A stretch of 64,000 bases of DNA from CAUZIZ01 sp965218775 (GTDB lineage: Bacteria; Acidobacteriota; UBA6911; RPQK01; JAJDTT01), in assembly GCA_965218775.1 (NCBI GenBank), contig CBDCLS010000005.1, positions 1,736,001-1,800,000 on the forward strand, in the 5' to 3' direction. A program made the translations under genes and the position numbers. The notes beneath the pieces were generated by a model. It saw only the letters and a list, made by a program, of their open reading frames with translations, ran no database searches and was not told the origin of the DNA. Below are positions 17,801 through 25,642 of this stretch, piece by piece. Positions within the stretch are counted from its first letter, which is position 1. Each line of letters opens with the position of its first letter.

Positions 17801-18272
17801 GGCAGTGTTGCTGGTGTATCTGGTCATGGCCTCTCAATTCGAGTCCCTGATCCACCCCTTCATCATCCTCTTCGCCGTACCCCTGGCAGTGGTCGGCGTC
17901 ATCCTCGCCCTACTTGCTACGGAGACCACCATCAGCGTGATGGTGTTTCTGGGAGTCATCATTCTGGCCGGGATCGTTGTCAACAACGCCATCGTCTTGA
18001 TCGACTACACCAACCAACTCCGCCGCCAGGGACGAGCCAAGCGAGAGGCCCTACTAGAGGCAGGTCAAATCCGCCTGCGCCCCATCCTGATGACAACAAT
18101 GACAACGGTACTGGGATTATTCCCTATGGCCCTGAGTTGGGGCGAAGGCTCCGAGGTAAGGGCACCCATGGCAGTAGCCGTAATGGGAGGACTACTATTC
18201 TCGACGGCGCTGACTCTTCTCCTTATTCCGGTGATCTATGATCTCTTCGATAGAAGAGTCCAACTGAGATAA
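14886..18272 (+). CDS. RND efflux permease 1
   Basis: 1128 residues, slightly longer than a typical RND pump (about 1030-1050). It has 12 expected membrane helices, with periplasmic loops after helices 1 and 7. The proton-relay helix 4 shows GMLVDNSIVVLES with Asp399. The N-terminus SLTQTAIRRPVTVSMF is typical of the hydrophobe/amphiphile class. Extra length comes from an insertion after helix 6 (about residues 490-570) and a low-complexity Ser/Asn/Gln stretch in the second periplasmic loop (about residues 838-885). It drives proton-coupled export with the adjacent adaptor. The substrate is unknown. An R3 repeat ends 31 nt upstream of the start and an R1 repeat begins 17 nt after the stop. 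Confidence 0.9.
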   Translation: MSLTQTAIRRPVTVSMFVVAVTLFGLVSVDRLALNLLPDISYPSLTIQTEFEDAAPEEIESLVTRLIEETVGVVPGLRRLSSVSRSGQSEVVLEFAWDSDMDLASMDVREKLDLVRFPRDVEKPVILRFDPSYDPIMRLQLYGDLGLSRLRDVAERQVKKSLESTAGVAAVKVVGGREEQIRIEVDEKRLAELGIPITNVANVVEQANLNQASGSLYDLDSNYLVRVLNEFKSVDEIKNLIIRDEEGRQVVLGEVARVWRGTKEREVIARFNGKECVELGIYKEGDANTVTVSKAIRERLKNLTKDETFPGGIEHSIVFDQAEFIDQSVNNVLFAAVLGGLLSTLVLFLFLRDLRSTLIIGFSIPISIMATFALMYQTGITLNIMSLGGIALGVGMLVDNSIVVLESVHRHRGKGTPADAVYRGTVEVGRAVTASTLTTVAVFVPLVFVEGIAGQLFKDQALTITYSLLASLAVALTFIPMVLAFRVGHPDSAPSDEPTGETDPRTSPHPNSLAGKAISTGRSLYRFIFVDLITVTLTDLRRLLGLLGRFLLRLVSPTLNLFDRAFGGLQSTYPKLLHWSLDHKLAVFGLVAVMVVCSIGIYDFLGAELIPPLSQGEFSFEIRLPKGRPLEVTNRVIRDLEARVATLPGIETVFSSVGGSNKNQFASTALEENVGQLRVVMSDRRDKVAEKATILRIREELGLYPEITHSFKRPTIFSFRTPIEVEIFAYDMEEQRRVAALVSERLEAIEGLNDIESSTELGNPEIQIRFKRRQLARMGLDESQIAATLRNKIRGDVASRYREGDRQIDILVQAAEMDRNTVDAIKDLVINGWAGTNSSPQRDGSENQNATSSGSSSTTSRNEQGGQSSGNSAADQSQQQSADSRQIPIRLGAVAEVLSSRGPSEIRRIGSQRAAVVSANLAGQDLSGVSLKIQEELAQLRGLIQPNTVVALGGQNEELETSYRSLVFALALAVLLVYLVMASQFESLIHPFIILFAVPLAVVGVILALLATETTISVMVFLGVIILAGIVVNNAIVLIDYTNQLRRQGRAKREALLEAGQIRLRPILMTTMTTVLGLFPMALSWGEGSEVRAPMAVAVMGGLLFSTALTLLLIPVIYDLFDRRVQLR

Positions 18273-18289
18273 TTATGAAAGTGACCTCA

Positions 18290-18440
18290 GGTCGCACGTC
18301 CCAGGTCAGGGGCCACCGGTGGTGAATCCTCAAAGTTTCAGGTTTCCGCAGCTGTCAGTTTCGAAGCTGTCTGCTACCGGCCAAAGGACGTGCGACGTTC
18401 AGACATTCCGACGTGCGACGTATTCGAGACGTGCGACGTA
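18290..18440 (-). repeat. R1 foldback repeat, reversed copy
   Basis: It lies between the two permease genes in reverse orientation: CCACCGGTGG near the left, then CCGCAGCTGTCAGTTTCG and GCTGTCTGCTACCGGCC. Ends are GGTCGCACGTC on the left and two successive GACGTGCGACGTAT units on the right. It begins 17 nt past the stop of the first permease. Confidence 0.78.
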
Positions 18441-18473
18441 TTTCGTGAGGATACTCGCAACGCGTACAGCTAA

Positions 18474-21400
18474 ATGAAAATGAAGCCCGACCCACCTCCG
18501 CACACCTCCCTTGCCGACTTTTCTCTTCGCCGACCCGTCAGCGTCTGCGTGGTCTTTATTTTTCTGATCGTGATGGGGCTGATCTCGATTACGAAGATCC
18601 CGCTGGTTCTTTTCCCCGATGTGGAGTTCCCCTTCCTTGTGGTCAGTGCTGCCTTTCCCAACGCCACACCCGGCCAGATCCAAGAGTCCATTACCAAGCC
18701 GTTAGAGGAAATCCTCAGTACGATTCCGGGGATTCAGAGGATGAGTTCTCGCTCCGGCAGGGATTCTTCGTCGATCCAGCTGTTCTTCGAGTGGGACGCG
18801 AACATGGCCATGCTTCGATCGGAGGTTCGGGGGAAACTGGACCAGATCAGGGGAGAGCTTCCAGAAGATATAGAACACCTGTCGATCCGTAGTTTTGGTT
18901 TTGAGGATGAACCGGTCGTCGAAGTCCGGATCTCCTCGGACAGGGATCTACGCACTTCGGCTGATTTCTTGGATCTGAAGATCAAGAGGCCCCTGGAGCG
19001 CCTACCCGGAGTAGCGGACGTTGAGATCTGGGGCGTGCAGCGTCAGGAGACCGATATCTACCTTCGATTAGACGACATCAAGAGATATCGGGTCGACGTA
19101 GCGCAGTTGTTTCGCCGTCTGGATCAGGTCAATCTGAACCGTTCCCTGGGCCGGGTAGTGGACGGAGGCACCCGCTACGGGGCCCTTTCCCATGGGACTA
19201 TCAGCACCCTCGAGGAGTTGGGCGAGCTTCCAGTCAACGGGCGCGGTCTGAGCCTCAACGACATCGCCGATATCGAGTACGACAGCCCTGCCGCCAACTC
19301 AGGCCAGCATCTGAATGGCGGGTATACCGTCGGCTTCAGGGTGCGCAAGACTTCCGATGCAAATACCGTCCAGACGGTAAAGCAGGTGCTGGATAAAATT
19401 GAAGAAATCGAGAAGGCACCAGGCATGGAAGACATCGATTTGATGCCCTGGCGTGACGCCGGCAAGGAGATCACCAAATCATTGGTCGGCCTTCTAACGG
19501 CAGGAGCGGTGGGAGCCCTACTGGCGGTTGTCATCCTCATCTTCTTTCTGAGAAGACTGAGCGCAACCCTGATTGTCGCCGTCTCGATTCCCTTCTCCAT
19601 CGTCTCCGCTCTAGCCTTTCTCTACCTTTCAGGACAAACTCTCAACGTCCTGACCATGATGGGCTTGATGCTCTCGGCCGGCATGCTGGTCGACAACGCC
19701 ATCGTCGTCCTGGAAGCGATTTATCGCAAACTGGAGGGAGGGATGCCTCGCGAGACGGCGGCGCTGACCGGAACCAAGGAAGTCTATACGGCGGTTCTGG
19801 CATCCACCGCCACCTCGATCATCATCTTTGTTCCCCTTATTTTCGGCGAGCAAACCAATTTCTCCGTCTGGCTCCGGCACACCGGACTGGCCATCGTCTT
19901 TGCTCTTGTTTGTTCACTCTTTATCTCGCTGACTCTCATTCCCCTGGCGATGGGACGACTTCTGAGAATGGACTTGAAGCGCCCATCCCGATGGCATCGA
20001 TGGCTGTCGGATCGAGGGCTAGAGAGGCTGCTCCCCGGGACCGTTTCCGACGCCAAGGAAGGCCGTATAACTGATTACTACCTGCGCCTGGTCGCCTGGC
20101 CCCTGCGTCACCGCTTTCTGGTGGGTCTGGTCTTGGTGCCCTTGGTCGTCTTCGGGTCGGGCTGGATGCTCTTGAACAAGGTCCCGGACAATTCTCCCGA
20201 CGCCCAGGAGCTTGGCGGCCTTGAGATCGAGTATGAGTTTTCAGAGAACTTTCACTATGCCAAGATCGAGAATGACTACGTAGGACCGGTCGAGCGCTTT
20301 CTGCTGGCGAATCGTGAGCGCTTGAAGATCGCAGATGTCTTCAGCAGATACGGCAACGATGACGCCCGAACCTACGTCTATTTCGAAAAGGATGAGCTCT
20401 CACCCGAAGAGATCCCACTGATTCGCGAGCAGATTGCCGACGACTTGCCGGTCATACCAGGTGCCAAGATTGGATTGGGCAGGCAAGGAGGGGCACAGAA
20501 TCAGGAATGGATCATGGTGAGCCTCTACGGAGAAGATCCACAGACCCTGGTCAAGCTCTCTTCAGAAGCCCGAGAACGGCTGCTTGCCCGTCCCGGTATC
20601 ACGCAGGTCAACACCCCCCTGGACCGGGCCCAGGAAGAAGTTCAGATTCAGCTTCGCCGATCGCTGGCTCGAAAATACGGGATCTCATCTCGTTCTGTTT
20701 CCGATGTGCTGGCTATCGTAATGAGAGGTAGGCAGGTGAGAGGATTCCGCACCTCCGAAGGCGAAGTGGATATTACTGTCTGGCTGGCCCAATCAGATCG
20801 TGACAGCCTGGAAGACCTGAAATCGGTCATTGTGGGCAGCGGAACTGATGGACAGCCCATTCAACTATCCCAGGTTGCGGATCTTCGAACCCGCAAGGTT
20901 CCGGGAGAGATCCAGCGCGAGGACCGTCGTACCTTTGCGCAATTGTTCGCCATCTATTCGGGCGACAAGAAAGACGAAGGGATGAAGCATGTCCGCGAGG
21001 TCATGGACGATTTCGACTTCCCCTCGGGCTACGGTTGGAGCTTTGGGTTCTGGACAAAACGCAGCCAGAACGAGGATCAGGATTTCGTCTTCAACATCCT
21101 GCTGGCCCTGTTCATGGTGTACTTCGTCATGGCTTCGCTCTTCGAGTCGATGAGCCATCCCTTCGCCATCATGTTCTCATTGCCGTTCTCAGTGGTGGGA
21201 ATTGCCTGGTTTCTACTTCTCACCGGAACTCCGTTCAACTTGATGGCGAGAATCGGAATCCTCGTCCTGATGGGGGTCTCGGTCAATAACGGCATCGTCC
21301 TGATCGACCACATCAACAATCTGAGACGACAGGGAAAAGACAGACTAGAGGCCCTGTTAGACGGCTGCCGGGAGCGATTTCGACCGATCGTGATGACGGC

Positions 21401-21680
21401 AGGAACCACCGTCGTGGGCCTGATTCCACTTGCCTTCAGCGACACTAGCCTGTTTCAGCTTCGCTATTTCCCCATGGCCCGAACCGTCATGGGAGGCCTG
21501 TTGGCCTCCACCATCCTCACACTGGTGGTCCTACCCACCTACTACATTCTCTTCGACGAACTAGCAATCTGGCTCAAACGTACCTGGGACAGTAGCTCTC
21601 CAGGAAAATTACAAGATACAAGGTACAAGATACAAACAAATCCCAAACTCCAAATTCCAAATCACAAACGGTGGAGTTGA
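18474..21680 (+). CDS. RND efflux permease 2
   Basis: 1068 residues. The N-terminus ADFSLRRPVSVCVVFIF and 12-helix plan match the HAE/CusA-type RND superfamily; helix 4 reads GMLVDNAIVVLEAI with Asp407. The second half has SVNNGIVLIDHINNLRRQG. It is only distantly similar to the first permease, so this is not a simple tandem duplication. The last 24 codons, from about KLQDTRYKIQ onward, are written by the arm of an R3 repeat, so the natural stop appears to have been lost and the C-terminus extended. It may form a heteromeric or separate pump with the upstream adaptor. No SD is obvious because an R1 repeat precedes it. Confidence 0.88.
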   Translation: MKMKPDPPPHTSLADFSLRRPVSVCVVFIFLIVMGLISITKIPLVLFPDVEFPFLVVSAAFPNATPGQIQESITKPLEEILSTIPGIQRMSSRSGRDSSSIQLFFEWDANMAMLRSEVRGKLDQIRGELPEDIEHLSIRSFGFEDEPVVEVRISSDRDLRTSADFLDLKIKRPLERLPGVADVEIWGVQRQETDIYLRLDDIKRYRVDVAQLFRRLDQVNLNRSLGRVVDGGTRYGALSHGTISTLEELGELPVNGRGLSLNDIADIEYDSPAANSGQHLNGGYTVGFRVRKTSDANTVQTVKQVLDKIEEIEKAPGMEDIDLMPWRDAGKEITKSLVGLLTAGAVGALLAVVILIFFLRRLSATLIVAVSIPFSIVSALAFLYLSGQTLNVLTMMGLMLSAGMLVDNAIVVLEAIYRKLEGGMPRETAALTGTKEVYTAVLASTATSIIIFVPLIFGEQTNFSVWLRHTGLAIVFALVCSLFISLTLIPLAMGRLLRMDLKRPSRWHRWLSDRGLERLLPGTVSDAKEGRITDYYLRLVAWPLRHRFLVGLVLVPLVVFGSGWMLLNKVPDNSPDAQELGGLEIEYEFSENFHYAKIENDYVGPVERFLLANRERLKIADVFSRYGNDDARTYVYFEKDELSPEEIPLIREQIADDLPVIPGAKIGLGRQGGAQNQEWIMVSLYGEDPQTLVKLSSEARERLLARPGITQVNTPLDRAQEEVQIQLRRSLARKYGISSRSVSDVLAIVMRGRQVRGFRTSEGEVDITVWLAQSDRDSLEDLKSVIVGSGTDGQPIQLSQVADLRTRKVPGEIQREDRRTFAQLFAIYSGDKKDEGMKHVREVMDDFDFPSGYGWSFGFWTKRSQNEDQDFVFNILLALFMVYFVMASLFESMSHPFAIMFSLPFSVVGIAWFLLLTGTPFNLMARIGILVLMGVSVNNGIVLIDHINNLRRQGKDRLEALLDGCRERFRPIVMTAGTTVVGLIPLAFSDTSLFQLRYFPMARTVMGGLLASTILTLVVLPTYYILFDELAIWLKRTWDSSSPGKLQDTRYKIQTNPKLQIPNHKRWS

Positions 21681-21793
21681 CTCTCTTTGGCGGACGTCAG
21701 AGCCATTGTTGCGATCTGGAACTGTTGGAGGCTGTTTGGAACTTGGTGCTTTAAGCTTTGGGATTTGTTTGTATCTTGTATCTTGTATCTTGG
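21607..21793. repeat. R3 foldback repeat, second copy
   Basis: The left arm (TACAAGATACAAGGTACAAG, CAAACAAATCCCAAA) and right arm (TTTGGGATTTGTTTGTATC, then TTGTATCTTGTATCTTGG) are complementary over about 35-40 nt. The left arm encodes the C-terminus of permease 2, whose stop lies inside the element. The right arm ends 1 nt before the stop of the convergent oxygenase gene at 21795. Confidence 0.8.
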
Positions 21794-21794
21794 T

Positions 21795-22634
21795 CTATTT
21801 CTTCTTCTGCGATCCAGCCGGGTGATAGTAGGGTGGCAGAAGAAGGTGCCGGCGCTCTGGGTGTTTGGAGTTGCGTTCCAGGAGCTCGGGGGAGGCCTCA
21901 GAGCCGGGCCAGCTGACCATGTAGGAGGGACCGTACTGAAACTCTAGCCAGGCCTGGGTTTCGGAGGGAGGGGACTTGATGGCGTGGGATAGGCTTTCGG
22001 CGAACAGGACTCCTGCGCCTGCCTTGAGGGGAATCTCCTGGAGGTGGACGATGTCCTGTAGTTCCACTTCTGAGTAGGGATGAGGAAGGTTGCTCTTGTG
22101 GCTTCCAGGAAGCACGGTGAAGGGTCCCTTGCCTTCGCTTGCATCCGACAAGGCAATCAGGCAAGTCACCATTAAACAGCGAAATTCTCCCTCCCAGGTA
22201 CAACGGTAGCGGGTGTGCCGCCTGGGGTCGGCTTTTCCGCCCTGATTGAGGGTGTCCTTGCTACCAGGTGCTCGCAGGATACCTCTGGATCGAATCAGTC
22301 GGAACTGTTGGCCCCAGATCAGGCTTCCCAGATAGGGGAGAATTTCGGCGTGCGCCATTACTTCCTCGAACACGCCTCCTGCTTCCACCACGTTCAGAAT
22401 CTCGGACCGGGAGGGGTTCGAGTTGTCGACCCTGATTCCAGGAGAAGGGGCGTGAAGCAGAGCAGCCAAGGAATCCTTCGCCTCAGCGGCCTGCTGTGGA
22501 GTCAACAGGTCGTCTAGCACCAGGTATCCGGTGATATCGAAGAAGTGTTTCGCCTCACGAGGCATCGACACCTTCTCGGTGCCGATCTGCAGGTCGAAAA
22601 CATCCGCCTCGGTTAGAATCTTCTCTTCTCTCAT
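21795..22634 (-). CDS. Phytanoyl-CoA dioxygenase-like protein, degenerate metal site
   Basis: 279 residues with the PhyH double-stranded beta-helix pattern: an N-terminal FFDITGYLVLDDLLTPQQ helix-strand start, ALSDASEGKGPFTVLPGSHK in the middle (about residue 187), and LFAESLSHAIKSPP carrying the distal His. The usual first ligand pair (His-x-Asp/Glu of the Fe(II) facial triad) is missing: the position reads LNQGGKADPRR. It may therefore be inactive as an oxygenase or use a different site. It sits 23 nt downstream of a second PhyH-like gene on the same strand, presumably co-transcribed. The C-terminus GSQKKK borders an R3 repeat. The substrate is unknown. Confidence 0.72.
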   Translation of the reverse strand: MREEKILTEADVFDLQIGTEKVSMPREAKHFFDITGYLVLDDLLTPQQAAEAKDSLAALLHAPSPGIRVDNSNPSRSEILNVVEAGGVFEEVMAHAEILPYLGSLIWGQQFRLIRSRGILRAPGSKDTLNQGGKADPRRHTRYRCTWEGEFRCLMVTCLIALSDASEGKGPFTVLPGSHKSNLPHPYSEVELQDIVHLQEIPLKAGAGVLFAESLSHAIKSPPSETQAWLEFQYGPSYMVSWPGSEASPELLERNSKHPERRHLLLPPYYHPAGSQKKK

Positions 22635-22657
22635 TGCTGGGATCCTGGGGATGGAAT

Positions 22658-23503
22658 TCAGGATGATGACGGTTGGCCTGACTCCTCAAATACTGACTGA
22701 GAAGGTGCTTCCGCGAAGGGTCTCGATATCAGCGTCAACTCGCGCCGCCGAGGGGTAGCCCTTTCCTGAAACCCTGGGGCCGTCTCTGCCATTGCGTCCC
22801 AGCTACAGTGAAAGGCGGGAGCATAGGAGTAGAACAGCGTCCGCCGGGTTCTGCTGCCCCGGTTCTGGACCGCTCCGTGAGAAAGGTCCTCCGAAAAGAT
22901 GATGGCATCTCCCGCTCGACAGGGGATGGGCTTCACCAACGGATGACCTGGATCGGGAATCTGGCCGACCTGTGGATTCTGGAAGTTGCTCTTGTGGCTG
23001 CCAGCAATCACTGCAAAACAGCCATCCTCGACACCCACATCCGAGAGAGCGTAGGACACCTTCACGCTGACACATTTGAAATCACCGTCGATACAGGCAA
23101 ACTCCGAATACGGAAGCAGCTCGGCGTATCCGTGATGGAAGCGGAAGGCTCCACCCTGGTGGCGACTCATGAGAATCGCTGCATCCAGGCGGCAGGAGTC
23201 TCCAATCATCACGTCCACCCGGGAAAGAATCGGTTGCCAATCGATCAATTCTTCGAACACCCCTCCATATTTCAAGATGTCGCAAGTGTAGTCTCCGAGG
23301 CTACCGCTGGCACTGCCTACCTTGGCGTAGGTATCGGTTTCCGTGGGCCTTCTGCGGATGCCTCTGGCCTCAACCTCCGCGTCCGTCAGGGATTCCATCT
23401 CGTCGATGGTCTGATTGAGGCGACCTAGGATTCCCTCCGGTAGCGCCTGCTGCACCAGGAGATAGCCCTGGAGATCGAAGAGATACCGTTCTTCTGGAGT
23501 CAT
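22658..23503 (-). CDS. Phytanoyl-CoA dioxygenase-like protein with HxG motif
   Basis: 281 residues from the ATG at 23503 (MTPEERYLFDLQGYLLVQ); an upstream in-frame start would add 77 residues without family resemblance and is rejected. The middle shows FRFHHGYAELLPY, the body YALSDVGVEDGCFAVIAGSH and the distal His in FSEDLSHGAVQNRG. A canonical Fe(II)/2-oxoglutarate oxygenase has His-x-Asp; here the motif reads H-x-G, a pattern seen in a large PhyH subgroup of environmental bacteria and, separately, in some halogenases. No halogenase claim is made. It is upstream of a related gene and near aldolase, cupin and SDR genes, which suggests small-molecule breakdown. Confidence 0.75.
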   Translation of the reverse strand: MTPEERYLFDLQGYLLVQQALPEGILGRLNQTIDEMESLTDAEVEARGIRRRPTETDTYAKVGSASGSLGDYTCDILKYGGVFEELIDWQPILSRVDVMIGDSCRLDAAILMSRHQGGAFRFHHGYAELLPYSEFACIDGDFKCVSVKVSYALSDVGVEDGCFAVIAGSHKSNFQNPQVGQIPDPGHPLVKPIPCRAGDAIIFSEDLSHGAVQNRGSRTRRTLFYSYAPAFHCSWDAMAETAPGFQERATPRRRELTLISRPFAEAPSQSVFEESGQPSSS

Positions 23504-23760
23504 GACTTCCCTGCTTCGCGTCCGGCCTTCAATGCGATCACCAGGCTGAGGGCCACGCTGGTTTTTCAGCCTATACAAGACGCTTTTAGGGGTCAAGTGG
23601 GAGGCCGTCAAGGACCACGGGACGCAGGAATAAACTTCGCTGCCAGGCCGATTGCAAAAGGACTGCGAGAGGATTATGGTAGCCTCTGCGGCTGGGAACA
23701 CTAGACCATAAAGATCTCTTCTTCGGAAACCCATTTTCTTCGGAAGAGAGAGGAGAAAAA
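23504..23760. other. Intergenic region between divergent genes
   Basis: This space separates the PhyH-like gene pair (minus) from the DapA-like gene and its leader ORF (plus), and should hold both promoters. The segment GGAAACCCATTTTCTTCGG near 23725-23744 has inverted CTTCGGAAA/TTTTCTTCGG-like pieces. No further gene, RNA or R-type repeat is apparent. Confidence 0.4.
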
Positions 23761-23865
23761 ATGCTTACCAGAGAAAACATGAAAGGACTCTGGCTCCACA
23801 GCGACACAACAGCTACCCTGACCGTCAGGGAGCGGACCCAAAAACAAAGGCTTAAAGAAACATGA
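23761..23865 (+). CDS. 34-codon ORF, stop overlapping the next start
   Basis: An ATG preceded by AGGAG with 5-nt spacing opens a 34-residue frame starting MLTRENMKGLWLHS and ending QKQRLKET. Its TGA overlaps the ATG of the DapA-like gene as ATGA, the usual arrangement of translationally coupled genes. The N-terminal words resemble the first residues of some DapA-family proteins (an 'ENMKGL' start), so it could be the remains of a paralogue or an alternative start now out of frame. It could equally be a coupling leader peptide. Not recognised as a known protein. Confidence 0.45.
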   Translation: MLTRENMKGLWLHSDTTATLTVRERTQKQRLKET

Positions 23866-24758
23866 ACCAGACAGTCCCATCCCTTAAAGGGGTCGTCACG
23901 GCCCTCGGAACTCCATTGGACGCAAACGAAGACCTACACGAAGAAGGCATGCGCCTTCAGATCCGGATGCAATTGGAGGCGGGCGTTGACGGCCTCCTGG
24001 CGCTGGGATCCATGGGCAGCATGCAGCTCCTCAAGGACGAGACCTTTGAACGGGCCCTCGCCGTCACCTTTGATGAGGTGAAAGGACAGGTCCCGGTATT
24101 GGTGGGCTGCGGCGACACCAGCACCGAAAGGACGCTGGCTCGAATCCACCACGCTGAGAATTACCCGGTGAGTGGTGTTGCGCTGATCCCTCCCTTTATC
24201 TTCAAATTCAGCCAGGACGAGTTGTTCCACTACTACAAAGGCGTCGCGGAGGGCACAGATCTTCCGGTCTACCCCTACGACAACCCCGCCCTGACTGGAC
24301 ACTCACTCGAATTCGAAACCATCCGCCAGCTCTCGGAGATCCCCAATATTGTCGGCCTCAAAGCCTCTGGGGACTTCCTGACCTTTCGCCTTGCGGCCGA
24401 GTATTTTCGGGATTCGGAGGAGTTCACGGTCTTCTCAGGTCATACTACCTTCTTCGACCTGGCCCTTCAGCTTGGGGCCAGCGGCATTATCGAAGGTCTG
24501 TTTGCGCTAGCACCCGAATACGGAGTCGAGATTCTGCGCAGCTTTCGCAAGCAGGATTACGAAGCCGCTGCGGCTGCACAGCGCAAAGTGATCCGCCTGA
24601 GATCGGTGGTCCTTCTGGATTCGACCTTCGCAGGCTTCACGGCGGCAATGAATCTTCGAGGCGTCCCCGGCAACTTCGCAGCCGCGCCCTTCACGCAGAG
24701 TACGGAGGAGGGACGGGAGGGAGCCCGCGTCCTGCTGGAGCAGATGGGACTGATCTAG
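23862..24758 (+). CDS. DapA-family aldolase/synthase
   Basis: 298 residues, the normal length of the dihydrodipicolinate synthase / N-acetylneuraminate lyase (TIM-barrel) family. Signatures are GLLALGSMGSMQLL near residue 44 (the family GTTGE position, altered), VYPYDNP near residue 138 with the catalytic Tyr, and IVGLKASGD with the Schiff-base Lys near residue 164. Members condense or cleave 2-oxo acids. The altered motifs indicate a substrate other than aspartate semialdehyde, probably a sugar acid or related 2-keto acid. Its neighbours (HpaI-type aldolase, SDR, cupin) fit a catabolic cluster. The start overlaps a 34-codon ORF, and the stop lies in a long hairpin. Confidence 0.82.
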   Translation: MNQTVPSLKGVVTALGTPLDANEDLHEEGMRLQIRMQLEAGVDGLLALGSMGSMQLLKDETFERALAVTFDEVKGQVPVLVGCGDTSTERTLARIHHAENYPVSGVALIPPFIFKFSQDELFHYYKGVAEGTDLPVYPYDNPALTGHSLEFETIRQLSEIPNIVGLKASGDFLTFRLAAEYFRDSEEFTVFSGHTTFFDLALQLGASGIIEGLFALAPEYGVEILRSFRKQDYEAAAAAQRKVIRLRSVVLLDSTFAGFTAAMNLRGVPGNFAAAPFTQSTEEGREGARVLLEQMGLI

Positions 24759-24815
24759 TGCAGCGCGCCACAAGTTTTGAACCAGGGGGTCAGAACTTAT
24801 GGCGAGCTGCACTAG
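24755..24815. terminator. Long hairpin at a convergent gene end
   Basis: Two 26-nt arms (24755-24780 and 24790-24815) are complementary at 23 positions around a 9-nt loop. The left arm begins CTAGTGCAGC and includes the TAG stop of the DapA-like gene; the right arm ends GCTGCACTAG. It lies between convergent genes and could stop transcription from both sides, although no U-tract follows. It may equally be another mobile foldback element, as its arms are unusually long for a terminator. Confidence 0.6.
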
Positions 24816-24840
24816 TCGAAGGTTAGTTTTTGATCCCCGG

Positions 24841-25602
24841 TTACTTCTTGATCTCTCTCAAGAAGGCTTCGGCCTGCAATCGAGCCATGATTGTAGGCTC
24901 CGAATAGAGGAAGAACCTGAAGCCACGGTCCATCCAGAACAGGGTTTGCTCAACGCTTCCCACCGGCATTCCACAGGGTTTTCCCAGTTGCTGGGACTGC
25001 TCCAGAACCTTCATAACGGCCTCGACGACCACCGGATGATCCCAGTCACCGCAGTGGCCGATGTTCAAGGAGAGGTCATAAGGTCCCAGCATAACCGCAT
25101 CGACCCAGTCGGGGGCGGCCATCTCTCCCATCGCCTCAATCCCCTCGGGTGTCTCGACCTGGATGGCTACGAAGGAGTCATCTTCGATTTCCTGCCATCC
25201 GCCCAGATTCAGACTGCTTGCCCCGAAAACCGACGGCCCACCAGGGCCCCTGCGGCCTCGCGGATGGACAAAGGCGGCGTCACGCACAGTCTGCATCTGT
25301 TCTGCCTGATCCACCCACGGGATCAGGAATCCGGCGGGCCCCATGTCGGCATACTTTCGAACAAGATGGTAGACGCTGGCTTCAGGACGCACGATCAGTG
25401 GAAAGTCAAGAAGTCGCGCCGTGCGGCACAGCTCTTCGGTGGTGGCGAGGTCCGCTGAACCATGTTCCAGATCCAGAGCCACGAAATCCATGCCCAATTT
25501 CTTCTGGATCTCTAGATGGCCTGCCCAAAAATTGAATGTCAGGAACGTACCCACGACGATCTCGTCGCTACTCAACTTCTTCTTGAGGGAGCTCGCTAGC
25601 AT
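24841..25602 (-). CDS. HpcH/HpaI-family aldolase
   Basis: 253 residues from the ATG at 25602 (MLASSLKKKLSSDEIVVG), which fits the family N-terminus; a GTG at 25662 would add 20 residues and overlap the cupin gene by 20 bp. Class II metal-dependent aldolases of this family cleave 4-hydroxy-2-oxo acids to pyruvate or oxaloacetate plus an aldehyde. Visible site residues are DLEHGSAD (His), LIVRPEAS (Arg), IQVETPEG (metal Glu) and MLGPYDLS (metal Asp). It is downstream of a cupin gene and converges with the DapA-like aldolase. The actual substrate is not evident. Confidence 0.82.
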   Translation of the reverse strand: MLASSLKKKLSSDEIVVGTFLTFNFWAGHLEIQKKLGMDFVALDLEHGSADLATTEELCRTARLLDFPLIVRPEASVYHLVRKYADMGPAGFLIPWVDQAEQMQTVRDAAFVHPRGRRGPGGPSVFGASSLNLGGWQEIEDDSFVAIQVETPEGIEAMGEMAAPDWVDAVMLGPYDLSLNIGHCGDWDHPVVVEAVMKVLEQSQQLGKPCGMPVGSVEQTLFWMDRGFRFFLYSEPTIMARLQAEAFLREIKK

Positions 25603-25642
25603 TCTGGACTCAAGTTGTTGGCGGCAGCTGTGGGTTGGATCA

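Noticed and set aside
22658..23503. Halogenase assignment for the H-x-G PhyH-like protein
   Set aside because: H-x-G occurs in many non-halogenating or uncharacterised PhyH-type proteins; no halide-binding residues can be verified from sequence alone.
23504..23734. N-terminal extension of the second PhyH-like protein
   Set aside because: The 77 extra residues show no similarity to the family, and the ATG at 23503 gives the typical start.
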